Positions 13,301-23,952 of a stretch of DNA of 64,000 nt are shown piece after piece (position 1 is the stretch's first letter; every line of letters begins with the position of its first letter). Source of the stretch: Anaeramoeba flamelloides (Eukaryota > Metamonada > Anaeramoebidae); assembly GCA_027625915.1 (NCBI GenBank), contig JANTQA010000015.1, forward strand, positions 12,119,001-12,183,000. The letters are read 5' to 3'. The translations under genes were made by a program, and so were the position numbers. A model generated the notes under the pieces. That model had not been told where the DNA came from. It searched no databases and saw nothing but the letters and a program-made list of their open reading frames with translations.

Positions 13301-16300
13301 TATTATTTATATTTAAATTATCTTATTTTTAATAACCCAATTAATCAATTTAAATAAATATTAAAAGATCACTTCAAGTGAAATTGAAGTCTCAACGGAA
13401 GAAGAATTTAGATCTGATCAAGAAATTACAGCAGAACAACAACAAAGAATGAAATTAAAATTATTTGTCAAGTATTTAGAAAAATCATCAGAAAAAACAA
13501 AATTAGCAAAAGAATTGGCTTTATATGTTTTATTTTTAATTTTTTTGTTTTGCTTTATTATATTACAACGAAATGTTGAACAAGATTGGGAAATGGATAA
13601 CGGAATGCGGGATCTTTTTATCGAAAAAGAATTTCCAAGAAATTTTTCTCATGTTTTTAAAAATTTTTTTGATGTTGGATCAGTTGAAGAACTTTGGCAG
13701 GTAATTTTATTTTATTTTTATTATTTTATTTTATATATACACAGCATTTATATATGCCACCCCGAACAAGAATGGTGTGTTTTTACAAAAATTTCTTTTT
13801 TTTTTTGATTGCTAAAATAAAAATATTATTAATCTGTACTGTGTTGTCTAGGTTAAATATATTTAAAAATAAATTAAAATGTATAAATTAAAAAATTAAA
13901 AAAAAAAAATGAACAACAATTAATTCTGAAAAAGTAAATGAAAATTTTATTAACTAATTCTTAAATGGTCAAGAAAGTAAAACAACGAAATTTTGAGAAG
14001 TACAAATAAAGATAATTCCAATATGTTTTTAAAACTCGAAATTGAGATCATAAATAAAAAATGTAATTAATTATACTTGATTTAAATTTTTGGTTTAAAA
14101 AATGATTAAAAAAAAAAATAGAACTAAAAGCTATTAACAATGACATTAAGAAGACCATTTGAACAAAAAAAGACTGATTGACTCATTATGGTATTTCATA
14201 AATTTGTAAATTTTCTCATTTATTTTTTAAAGGGCGAAATAAGATTTTCTGTTTTTCTTCAAAATAATTTTTTAAATTTGATAACCAATTGTAAACAAAC
14301 CAACTTTTTAAAAGTCTGTATAATAATCAACACAACTCTATCTCTTGATAAATTAAAATAATTGTTAAATTGAAGTTAACCACTTGTTCAATATTTTAAT
14401 AAAATAATGTACATCAATTGTCCAAAATGACATATCTCTTATTAAGAAATTAATAAATAAAGTAACAAACTAAACTCTTTTTCAAAAATTGAGACTCACC
14501 TGAAATAATAAATTGAAAAAAAAAAAATTATCCATTAGTATTAAAGAACAATTAATAACTAAATCTGATTTGTAATTCACTTTTAAGTCATTCTAAATAT
14601 ATAAAAGCCTGATATATTAAAAATTAAAAAAAATAAAACCAAAAAACTAAAAAAAAGTGAGTCACAATTTTTGAAATGAGAATTACGGATTTTTTATTAC
14701 TAAACTTTTCACTGAAAAAAAGTTGAACAACAAGATTTTTTATGAATAATTAAATTCATTTTCAAAGACATTACATAGTCACAATTTTCTGAGTGATTAT
14801 TGGTCTTTTCGAAGATCTCTTTTTTTTTTCCACAGGATCTTTTTCAAAAAAAAAAAAAAAAAATGGATAAAAAAAAAGATATCAAAAAAAAAGAATAAGA
14901 AAAAGAAAAACAAAAATTTGAAAAAGCAAACTAAAATTTGCAAAATTAGAAAAAATGATAATGATCCAAAAATTTGAAAATTTTTTTTTGTAAAGAAAAC
15001 TGGAATAAACCCTCAAAACAACTCCAATTAACATTATAAAGTGAGTTAAAAATTTTTGAAAAATAGTTTATAATTAAAATTATATTATTTAGTTTTTAAA
15101 AAATATATTTTAAAATCCAAAAGTTCTACTCTTAATGATATTATTATCTTGATTTGAATACATTTCATTTGATATAAAATAATAAAGTTCCTAAAAACAC
15201 TTGATGAAAGAGGTTACAACAGGAATTGAATTTTAAAATTTTGAAATATCAAATAAATTTAAATATATTTATTATTTTTAATCTGCTTAAACCATTTTGA
15301 AATTATTTTTTTATTTTAGAAAAATAGTTTTTACCTTTATAATAATTACTAAATATTTTGAATGATCCTTTCTAAAATGATTTTAATGTATACTATTGTA
15401 AGAATTAATAATATTTAACCTAATAAAATTAAATTGAAAATTTTAAATTTGTTGAATAGGATAATACAAAAAATACCAAAATACTTTTATAAAAAAAAAA
15501 AAAAAATAATAAATAAAAAAATTAAAAAATCAAATAACCAAATAACTTTTTTATTTTTATTACCAAAAATTTTTTTATATTATTAATCTTTAGTGGGCAA
15601 AAGGACCATTAACAATAGCATTGGATGGTGACGGTGAACATCCGACCTTTTTCCACGAGACAAATGTCCAAGTTGGTGCATTAATTATCAGACAACATCG
15701 AATTGATTCTAAATTTTGTTCTGTCCCCGATAGATACCAAAAATTAGCAGGAACAGAAAATTGTTTTCAATCTTATACAGAAGCATTCAAATCAAGAAAA
15801 AAATATGGAAAGTAAAAATAATTTCTCATCTTTTTATTATCACAACACGAATTTTTATTCCCTAATTTCTCATTATTATTAATTTGTAACAAAATGTAAA
15901 TTTAAAAATATAAATCTAAACGAAATTAAAAATATAAAATAATAAAGTTGGGAATACACACACGCAAGTGAAACAGGTATAGGTAATTATTGGGGAAAGT
16001 TAACAACATATTATGGAGGCGGTGGATTCATTGTATACATTAATAAAAATTCAACAGATATAGAAGGTGAATTGGAAAGTCTTGAGACAAATAATTATAT
16101 TGATAAATCAACGAGAGTTGTTTTTTTTCATTTATTTTTTTTCAATCCTAATAATTGGAATTTTGGTGAACTTATTCCAGTAACTATTTTTTTTATTTTT
16201 CTTTTTCTTTGTGTTTTTTATTGAAATTTTATTATTGTTACTGACTTTTCTTTTTTCCTTGATTTTTTATTTTTATTTTTTATTTTTTATTTTTTATTTT

Positions 16301-17070
16301 TAATTTTTTATTTTTAATTTTATTTTTATTTGATTTTCTTTTTCTTTTTGTTTTATTTTTTATTTCATTAGTTTTTGGAATTTGGTGCAGGAGGAATGAT
16401 CATGCCACGTGTTAAATTTAGAATTTTCCAACTTGATCTTTATCAAACAACAGAGGACAAAATAAGAATTATTTTTGAAATTGGACTTTTTCTTTTTTTC
16501 TGTTATTTTTCATACAAAATTTATAAAGAGGTAAATAATCAAATTTTTTATAAAAAAAAAACATAAAAACTTTTTTAATTTTTATTTTTGGTTTGTTTTG
16601 TTTTTCTTTCTCTAACCCAACAAACTCAAAAAAATTACAAATAGTATTTACTTATTTATTACCGAACCTCAAAAAAATGGGCATATTTTAATAATTTTTG
16701 GAACACCCTTGACGTTTTAAATATTGGTGTAAATTATTTTTTTTTTTTTTTTCTCATTAACTTTTTCATATATATTTTATTATTTATTTAATTTTTATTA
16801 TTATTATTATATTTCTTTCATTAATCTCTATTTTTTTGTATAAAGTTATTTTGGGCTATTTTTTTCATGTTAGTTAATTATTTATTAAACAAATCAATAA
16901 ATGATATTGATATTAATTCAAACGAATTTGTTAAATTGAGTTCACTTTCTGGAAAATATACGAATATTTATAATTGCATTTCTTTCAATCTTTTTATGTC
17001 AATAATCAAAATTTTTAAATATTTCAGAATGAATAGAAGAATGTCTTTATTATGGCAAACTTTAGCAAGA

Positions 17071-17101
<31 letters not shown>

Positions 17102-18229
17102 CTCTATCTTATCCATATTTAAATCATCTCTATTATATTTATTCTTTAAAAAAAAACCATTTTTAAAAAATTTTAGGCATTTCCAAATTTAATAATGTTT
17201 TCGATCTTTTTTATAATCATATTTTTGGCCTTTTCGATAACTGGCGTTATTATCTTTGGGCCATCTTTAACAAATTTCCGAGATATCACTGCATCCCTGA
17301 TTACATCATTTAGAATGGCGCTTGGAGAAGTGGAATATGATGAATTAAAGCAAGTTAATCGAATCCTTGGACCACTATATTTTCTCTTTTTCACATTTTT
17401 TGTGATCTATACCTTGTTGAACATGTTTCTTGCAATTTTAAATGATGCCTATGAAAAGGAACACAAACAAACTAGTAAAGACCAAATTAATAAAGCATTC
17501 ATGAAACAATTCGGAAAATTCAAAGGCGCATTAAGCAAAGTCAAAAAGTTTGGAAAAAAATCACTCAATAAGGCAAAAAAATCCCCTACAATAGATTCTT
17601 CCTCAACCTCTGAACCATCAGATGACGAAAATGCAAATTCAACAAAAAAATCTCAAAATGATATAGAAATGAAAAATTTAAAAAAAAATCCAATTAACCA
17701 AACACAGCAAATGGAACACATCAAAAAGGATGCAATCCGTAAGTTAAAGCATGCTCGAAAAAAATCCGGAAAATTCCAAAAATTTAAAACTGATGACTTA
17801 GAAAATCTTATTAAGAATATTCCAGGTGCAGAAAAAATCTTTGACAATGCAATTTTAAATAATTCCGACTCCAGTGAAGAAGAAATAACTAAAATAGTGA
17901 GAACCTCTTCCTTTAAACAACAAAGACAAACAAAATTAGAAAAGGGGAAAGGAAAGGGAATGGAAAGGGAAAAGGGAAAAGAAAAAGACGATGATTTTAA
18001 AGTTAATAATTTAATACAATTATTGTCTTCTGATTCTGAAGACGATACAACTACAACTTCAGATACCGAATCCGAGGTTAATATTGTTTTATCAGAAGAA
18101 AAAGATTTTGATGATCTTGAAGAAGAAGAGCAAATAGAATTACTTTTAAATAAACACAATTCAAACAACTCACAAATTGAACGTTTACAAGAAAAAATGT
18201 TACAGATTTTAAATGCAATCGATAAATAA
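10347..18229 (+). CDS. Polycystin-2-like (TRPP) cation channel, 8 exons
   Basis: Exons: 10347-10535, 13368-13700, 15594-15811, 15948-16179, 16372-16530, 16645-16728, 16846-17070, 17177-18229. All introns are GT-AG and the joined frame is 830 codons. TM1 is at residues about 113-131. The extracellular polycystin (TOP) domain follows, with WGKLTTYYGGGG and DKSTRVVFF, both close to the PKD2 pattern. Then come TM2 (about 355-377), the WNTLDVLNI helix, TM5 (487-508), a pore helix, a filter-like LGE (529-531), and TM6 (about 547-572) ending in LLNMFLAILNDAY. Known members form tetrameric Ca2+-permeable channels in cilia, ER or plasma membrane. The 250-residue tail is Ser/Asp/Lys-rich and ends in a likely coiled coil; I see no EF-hand. 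Start is the first ATG in the frame. The match to the family is strong; cell location and gating are unknown. Confidence 0.9.
12080..12690 (+). repeat. Repeat I, copy 1 (in polycystin intron 1)
   Basis: It shares blocks in the same order with 14490-15075: ACCTGAAATAATAAATTGAA at the left end, TCACAATTTTTGAAATGAG, a TTTTTATTACT block, a GTGATTAT..GAAGATCT block before a poly-T, and ATTATAAAG(C/T)GAGT at the right end. The left end (CCCAC or ACTCAC) and right end (GCGAGT or GTGAGT) suggest short inverted termini. Probably a non-autonomous DNA element. Confidence 0.7.
12948..12970. repeat. (CA)n microsatellite
   Basis: About 11 CA units in polycystin intron 1, followed by TATA/TGTG-rich sequence. 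Confidence 0.9.
13162..13253. repeat. 92-bp hairpin with 15-bp perfect arms
   Basis: TTTAAAAAAGTGAGT at 13162-13176 is exactly complementary to 13239-13253. It lies about 115 bp upstream of exon 2 in polycystin intron 1. The GTGAGT/ACTCAC core resembles the ends of repeat I, so it may be an internally deleted relative. Confidence 0.6.
14490..15075 (+). repeat. Repeat I, copy 2 (in polycystin intron 2)
   Basis: Diverged copy of the 12080-12690 repeat in the next intron of the same gene, in the same orientation. Termini are better kept here: a left CAAAAATTGAGACTCAC and a right GTGAGTTAAAAATTTTTG are near complements. No coding capacity. Confidence 0.7.
16262..16330. repeat. (ATTTTT)n low-complexity tract
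   Basis: Irregular TTTTTATTTTT units in polycystin intron 4, close to the acceptor of exon 5. It may serve as a long pyrimidine-like tract. Confidence 0.7.
17074..17101. repeat. T28 homopolymer at the start of polycystin intron 7
   Basis: A run of 28 T begins three bases after the donor of the 106-bp intron 7. It is a likely site of length error or polymorphism but is outside coding sequence. Confidence 0.85.
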
Positions 18230-18363
18230 TATTATTATATCTTTGCCTTCCATCATATTCTTTCTTTATTTTTTTAATCCTCTTCTCTTACTATTAATAC
18301 TAATGCTGCTACTTCTTTAATTTTTTTTTTTTATTATTTATTAATACTATATCTTTCTTTTTG

Positions 18364-18387
18364 ATATATATATATATATATATATAT
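18364..18387. repeat. (AT)12 microsatellite
   Basis: Twelve AT units about 135 bp after the polycystin stop codon. Confidence 0.9.
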
Positions 18388-18987
18388 CAATTTATTCAGG
18401 TTTATTTTTTTTATAATCCCTATTTTCCTCAAATTATTTCAAATTAAAAATATTCTATTTTTTTTTTTAATTTTTTATTTTTTCTAAAGATTTGATTCTT
18501 TTCTATTTTGAAATTATTATTTTTTCATTATTTAAGATTATTTTTAACATTTATATTAAAGGATAGTTTTTAAATACTATAGCCCATAAACTTAAAAACA
18601 ACACGAGAAGTTTTTTGTAGTTGAAAAAAAAAGTTATTTTCTAAATGTTATCAAAGTTTACATCTAATATTATCTTTTAATTTATAAACTATTTTCCTGT
18701 CCAATTGGTCCAGTTACATTAGATGAATTACATGTAAAAAAAGAGTTTGAATGGAAAATACTTGATCAAACGATACCTAGACTAAATTTCATTTTTTTTT
18801 AAATAGTTAAAATAATAACAATATTAAACTTTCCTGAATTTTGGAAATACTTTTAATTGATCAATATTTTTAAAGCACTAGTATTAATATAAAAGCAAAA
18901 AACGTCCATTTTATTTGTCATTTTTTTTCAATCTCCTTTTCCAAAAACCACATGAACAAAAGGCTGTCTGAAATGTAAAAATGATTA

Positions 18988-19404
18988 CTGTTGTGGAAAA
19001 AAAGTAAAACACGGTTTTTAATTGGGAACATTACTGAAAATGAAAAGTAAAATCAATAAAAAGAAGAAACCAATTAACTTCAAATAATAACCCATTATAT
19101 TATTTTCAATCAACCCAACAAATACAATTTAAATCTATTTTTTTTTCTAAATTATTGGTTTGGTTTTGGAGATCTCAAAAATAGCTAAATTTTTTGAACA
19201 AATTTTTAATAATTGATCAATCAAAGAAAAACTCATACTAAAAGATAGAATTTCAAAAACTGTTATTGTGGCGAATACTTCATTTTGTCTTTATTTATTT
19301 ATTTATTCTTTTTTTCATTGATCTAACTTTGAATTTTCAGTAATGTTCACAATTAAAAACTGTGTTTTACTTTTTTTCCATGTTTCACTTTTTTTCCACA
19401 ACAG
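18988..19404. mobile_element. Inverted-repeat element E, copy 1 (best preserved)
   Basis: A 417-bp element. The left arm starts CTGTTGTGGAAAAAAAGTAA and runs about 55 bp. The right arm ends with the complement CCACAACAG, and TA is present on both sides. The right arm carries an extra copy of about 18 bp next to its end (two TTTTTTTCCA blocks), absent on the left. The middle contains a GGTTTTGGAGATCTCAAAAA block shared with copies 2 and 3. Non-coding, mariner-like termini. Confidence 0.85.
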
Positions 19405-20541
19405 TAAAATAAAATTTAATTTAAAATTTTTTTGTGTTTTTTAATGAAATCTGACCAATAAAAATTGAAAATTTAAATTAGAACTTATCTTGAAATTTCA
19501 AGGAAATTAATATTTCAAAATTTCAGGAATTTAATGAAAAATGTTGGATCTAAAATCAAAAATATAAGAAAATTAAAAGAAAATAAATTGATAATTTTTT
19601 AAGAGATTTTTCATTATTTTGATTTTTCATGAGAGAAGAAGGATTTACTTGGAAAAGAGAAAAAGAAAACAAAAGATTCTAAGAATTGAACTTTACGAAA
19701 CTAATACCATCCTTGTTATTTGAAGATTGTTTCTTTTCTGTTTCTTTCATTGGTTAAAGTCTCGGCATTCTAGAAAAAATAAACACCACTTTTAATTGGA
19801 ACCACAGCTTTGTTAAGATTAGATAGGCTTTTTTAACAACTGAACAGCCAAAACCTTAAATATTTTATACATTTGAAACATAAACAGATTTTTACAATTA
19901 CCAATAAATTCGAATAAATTTCAAAATAGTTTTCGTTCAATTTCCATTTTTATAAATCTTCGAACTGTTTCTTATCAAACAGTTATTGAAATAGAATATT
20001 TTAAAGAACAACAAATTTTACAGAGTTTCTTAACACTTGACTTGATAAAATGCTTTATTCAAAGTTTGATCCAAATAATTCCAAAAAGGAAAATCAACAA
20101 AAAATTTCCAAAAATAAATTACAATTTATCAATATCTTTGACTTGAAGTATTTCGAAATAATTCAAAAAACAAGAAACTGATGTGTTTGTTTGTTTTTCT
20201 TGGAAATTGCCCCTCTTAACTTCCTTAAAAAGTACAATTTCAAAAAAAGTTTTTGAATAAATTCTGATTCTTCCTTCCTTTCTGAATAGAAACAAATAAA
20301 AGGATTATTTTGAATTAAACAAATCTAAAAATGAAATAAAAGTTTGTCATTAATATTATATTATTCTAACGACAAAAGAAATTCACATCCAGGCAAAAAC
20401 ACCAAAAAATCATTTTTTTTTTATTTTGAAAAGTTGGTATTTTCTTTTTTACTAATTTCCAAAACAAACCCTTTCAGCATTTAGGATTAAAAAGAGTTGA
20501 CAAAACAAACAAACAAACAAACAAAAAAAAAAAAAACCAAA

Positions 20542-23500
20542 ATGGAAGAAAAAAAAAATAAAACGAACATCCCGCTTTATTTCACTTTCACTCGAAAGAT
20601 GATCTCACAACAAAAATTGAATTTTTGTTTAGGCTTTTTTTCAATCTTTCTTGTTGTTGTGATTTGTTCCATCTCGATGACTTTACTTTATCATTCTTCC
20701 ACAATTTTTTTGAGGATAGCAGAAAGGCAGGTGGGAGAGATTGATAGCAAAATCAGTTCTAACAATTATTCGCCCAAGACCCAAATCAATATGACTGCGA
20801 TTTCCGATTTGGTACCATTGGACAAGCTAATCACCAAGACCGAAAACAAAATCAATAAGAACAAAGAAAACGAAAAGGACAAAGTAAGCTTCCACAAATT
20901 GAGGAATTCGCTTGTCAAGGATTACATCAAGGAAAAAACAAAGGCGTATCTCAAAGCAGACACGCAGCAAACAAGAACCAGCCAGCCGAAAGCAAACGCC
21001 AAATTCAAGACAAATAGCGGATTCAATGCAAACCGCAAACTCAAAGCAGATCAACAAACAAAAGCAACAAACGACGAGGAAACCTTTGACAATTTACAAT
21101 ACGGATCGCCAAGAGTGATGAGCTGGGACTCCAAGCTGTATCCTAAAAAGTATTGTTCTGGCGATTTAGCAAACAACGACTGGACCTATGTCGGCCAAGA
21201 AGAGGAAGACAGCTGCAAAAACAACACAGCGACAGACACGAAGAATTGCCTGGACAAGTATTGCACAAGATCGAAGAAGATTGTTGTGCATATGATCGAG
21301 AGCGAAAGAGAGGAGGAAATCGGGCTGGGGAGGCTCTACAAGGAAGACGCCATGACCGCAGGCGAGATTAATTGCCAAGAGGAAGTCTTTAATGACCTGA
21401 TGGTTGGCGAGGGCACCGAGGTGATCCTCAGGATCCCCCTGAACCAGGCCATCCCGTCTGTTGTGCAAGAGGCCTATTTCCAATGGAGGAAAATCAGCCA
21501 CGACGAAGCGCAGGATATAGACAAAATTGAGATCCCGTTGGAGTGGGCGATCTTGAATTTGCCATTCAAGCTAACGAAAAAATTGGAAGGCACGATGGGC
21601 AAGTTCGCGCAAAGAGATGAGAACAACCAATGCTTGCTCGAGTTTTCCACGTTCCTGCCATACCTGCTAAATTATGGTAACCCCGAGTCAGATCCAGAAT
21701 TTATGAGCGCGCTCTCTGGCATTGATCTCAGGGAATTTACTGACATTCTCATTTGGAACCTGAAGCCCCCAAGAAACGACTACTATCGCAAGAATGATTA
21801 TGATCAGGTGCAAAAACTGATCATTGACTTCATTTCCAAACTGCTATACCGAATTGGCTTTGATCAAATATCTGTCGACTTGCCCATTTTAAGCAACATG
21901 AGGTTCTACTCCAACTTTAGTATGTTCTTGGGGATCATTTTAAATTTCATTCTCACCATTTTGGTGATCTTGTCGATTGTCTTGATCTATTCCTTGCTGC
22001 TGGTCAGCATCGAAACAAGAACATTCCAAATGGCCGTGTTTCGTACGATCGGCATGACCAAAGCTGGCCTTATCAAGTTGATTTTAAGCCAGGCCCTGGC
22101 ATTCTCGTTGCCCAGCTGGGCACTTGGGCTGCTTTTTGGGCAGATAATATATCTCCAGATCGCATCCTATTTTGGCAACATTCTCGGCACAGAGATCCCC
22201 AAGATGCTGTCTGGGTCTTCGATTGGTGTTGCCACTTTTATCGGGTTCGCGATCCCAATTTTTGCGTCCATTTATCCGATCAAATTGGCATTAGAAAAGT
22301 CCCTGTATAGCTCCTTGGATATGAAAAGATCACGGATCAAGGCCGTCAAATTTAAAATAAACCGTAATTCGCAGAATCGCTATAGCGGATGGATGATCGT
22401 CATTGGGCTCAGCTTTGCAATTTTTGGGTTCTTGATTTATTATTTATTCCCCTTAGCCTTGCTTTCCTTCAACTTCAGTCTGTTGCTATATATCTTCTTC
22501 AGCTTGTTACTCTGTATGCTGTTTGGGCTAGTGCTTTTGGCATTAAATATCGAATACCCGCTCGAAAAATTGCTATCCTATGTCTTCTTGTTTGCTTCAA
22601 GTGTATCAACGAGATTTCTGATCCTGAAAAATTTAATGGCGCATCGAATTAGAAATAGAAAAACCTCGGCAATGTATTCACTGTCATTAGCCTTTATCAT
22701 TTTTGCTTCGGTGCAATTCGATTTACAAATGGTGGAAATAACATACTCAATTCGGCAAGAAAAGGGTGTGCTAATGTATATAGGATTTAGCTATGACGAC
22801 GATTACAATTTCGAAAAATACAAATTTCCAGATCTAAGCAACATTTTTGATTATTTGGAAAATGAAAAAAATATCGAGGATTATTCTTGGGTGTCGATAA
22901 TGCTGAATGATATCATGAGCCCCGATTATGATTATCGGCTGTCAAATACGGGGAATACCTTTTCCTATTGGACAGACATTTCCACGGTGTCGCCCAATTT
23001 TTTGAACGTTACATTAAAAGATGACTTTTGGAAAACGAAAACGGATATACCCGAATTCGGTAAACTGTGGGACCCAATTGAACAGCTGTATACCGTGAGG
23101 GGGTCAAGTAGCGCGCTAATTGGATCCCTATATGAAAAAAGTTTGAATTTGGACACCGACGGTTTATTTACCCTTAATGCAGAATCAAAAAATGAGTTGA
23201 TCAGATACACCTTCCAGCCTCTTGCGTTTATTGACTCTTCTCCCATCTTTATTTTTTCAAATCTGCCCAGTACAACTTACCAGGACACCATCGTTTCAAG
23301 CTCCACCTTTATTAATTTGTCACAAAACAGAATAAAATCAGTCAGCCAAATCCCACTATCGAAAATTTTACTCAAATTTAACGACAAAATCACATCAGAT
23401 GAAAAAGATCAGATCAAGGAGAACTTGGACTCATTGATCGAGGAATTGGAAAGTGATATAGAAGATACAGAAATAGATGGTCTAATAGATTTCAGTGTTT

Positions 23501-23952
23501 GGGATTACGATGATGAAATAGAACCCTTCGATACAGCTCGTGTGATCATGTCTGCCTTTTCATCCTTCGCAATTATAATTTCCAATATAATTTGCTTTTT
23601 CGCGTTGATATCAAGTACCTATGTAAATATCTACGAATCAACAAAGGAAATCGGGATACTCAGGGCCATAGGATTAAACAGAAAACGCTTGACAAACGTA
23701 TTCATTGGAGAGGCATTATTACTAGTCCTAGCAGCATCAATAATGGGATTTTTTATTGGTATAATAGTCAGTTACTCAATGTTTAAGGAAAACCAACTCT
23801 TCCTCGGCTTTGAGGTTCCTTTCCCCTTTCCATACGTGATATTCATAGTTGTGATCCTTTCCTCCTTCGTTTCTGCATTACTGGCAGCAATTTTCCCTTC
23901 AAAAAGAATACTTTCAAAAAGTATTGTAAAATTATTTAGATCAGATGATTAA
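20542..23952 (+). CDS. FtsX/MacB-type ABC transporter permease, 1136 aa, intronless
   Basis: Start is the first ATG (20542); the frame runs about 15 codons upstream without another ATG. One membrane segment lies near residues 28-50, then a large soluble region with several Cys (about 60-455). The first FtsX-like bundle spans about 458-590 and contains IETRTFQMAVFRTIGMTKA, the family signature for the loop after the first helix. More membrane segments follow at about 616-672 and 695-720, then a second soluble region. The second FtsX-like bundle (about 1001-1131) contains ESTKEIGILRAIGLNRKR. Two FtsX units joined in one chain is the pattern of the larger permeases (ABC3 superfamily). Such proteins pair with a separate ATPase; none is encoded nearby. 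Substrate is unknown. Bases about 20,800-22,500 are visibly richer in G+C than the 3' part. Confidence 0.85.
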   Translation: MEEKKNKTNIPLYFTFTRKMISQQKLNFCLGFFSIFLVVVICSISMTLLYHSSTIFLRIAERQVGEIDSKISSNNYSPKTQINMTAISDLVPLDKLITKTENKINKNKENEKDKVSFHKLRNSLVKDYIKEKTKAYLKADTQQTRTSQPKANAKFKTNSGFNANRKLKADQQTKATNDEETFDNLQYGSPRVMSWDSKLYPKKYCSGDLANNDWTYVGQEEEDSCKNNTATDTKNCLDKYCTRSKKIVVHMIESEREEEIGLGRLYKEDAMTAGEINCQEEVFNDLMVGEGTEVILRIPLNQAIPSVVQEAYFQWRKISHDEAQDIDKIEIPLEWAILNLPFKLTKKLEGTMGKFAQRDENNQCLLEFSTFLPYLLNYGNPESDPEFMSALSGIDLREFTDILIWNLKPPRNDYYRKNDYDQVQKLIIDFISKLLYRIGFDQISVDLPILSNMRFYSNFSMFLGIILNFILTILVILSIVLIYSLLLVSIETRTFQMAVFRTIGMTKAGLIKLILSQALAFSLPSWALGLLFGQIIYLQIASYFGNILGTEIPKMLSGSSIGVATFIGFAIPIFASIYPIKLALEKSLYSSLDMKRSRIKAVKFKINRNSQNRYSGWMIVIGLSFAIFGFLIYYLFPLALLSFNFSLLLYIFFSLLLCMLFGLVLLALNIEYPLEKLLSYVFLFASSVSTRFLILKNLMAHRIRNRKTSAMYSLSLAFIIFASVQFDLQMVEITYSIRQEKGVLMYIGFSYDDDYNFEKYKFPDLSNIFDYLENEKNIEDYSWVSIMLNDIMSPDYDYRLSNTGNTFSYWTDISTVSPNFLNVTLKDDFWKTKTDIPEFGKLWDPIEQLYTVRGSSSALIGSLYEKSLNLDTDGLFTLNAESKNELIRYTFQPLAFIDSSPIFIFSNLPSTTYQDTIVSSSTFINLSQNRIKSVSQIPLSKILLKFNDKITSDEKDQIKENLDSLIEELESDIEDTEIDGLIDFSVWDYDDEIEPFDTARVIMSAFSSFAIIISNIICFFALISSTYVNIYESTKEIGILRAIGLNRKRLTNVFIGEALLLVLAASIMGFFIGIIVSYSMFKENQLFLGFEVPFPFPYVIFIVVILSSFVSALLAAIFPSKRILSKSIVKLFRSDD

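Larger units (their letters stand above)
10536..13367 (+). other. Polycystin gene intron 1 (2832 bp), repeat-bearing
   Basis: A phase-0 GT-AG intron (donor GTAAAT, acceptor TTAAAAG). It holds repeat I copy 1 (about 12080-12690), a (CA)n tract and a 92-bp hairpin. It is far longer than the 106-192 bp introns 3-7 of the same gene. No ORF of note lies on either strand. Confidence 0.75.
18230..20541. other. Spacer between polycystin and permease genes
   Basis: No gene seen. It holds an (AT)12 tract at 18364-18387, a block at about 18690-18750 resembling 45695-45760, and element E copy 1. Short AT-rich hairpins are common. Confidence 0.7.

Noticed and set aside
17653-18168. 171-codon minus-strand Ser/Phe-rich frame
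   Set aside because: It is the complement of the Lys/Glu/Asp-rich polycystin tail, whose plus frame joins cleanly to the channel domain.
21166-21501. 111-codon minus-strand frame inside the permease gene
   Set aside because: It is a by-product of the G+C-rich coding segment; the plus frame has continuous FtsX-family features.
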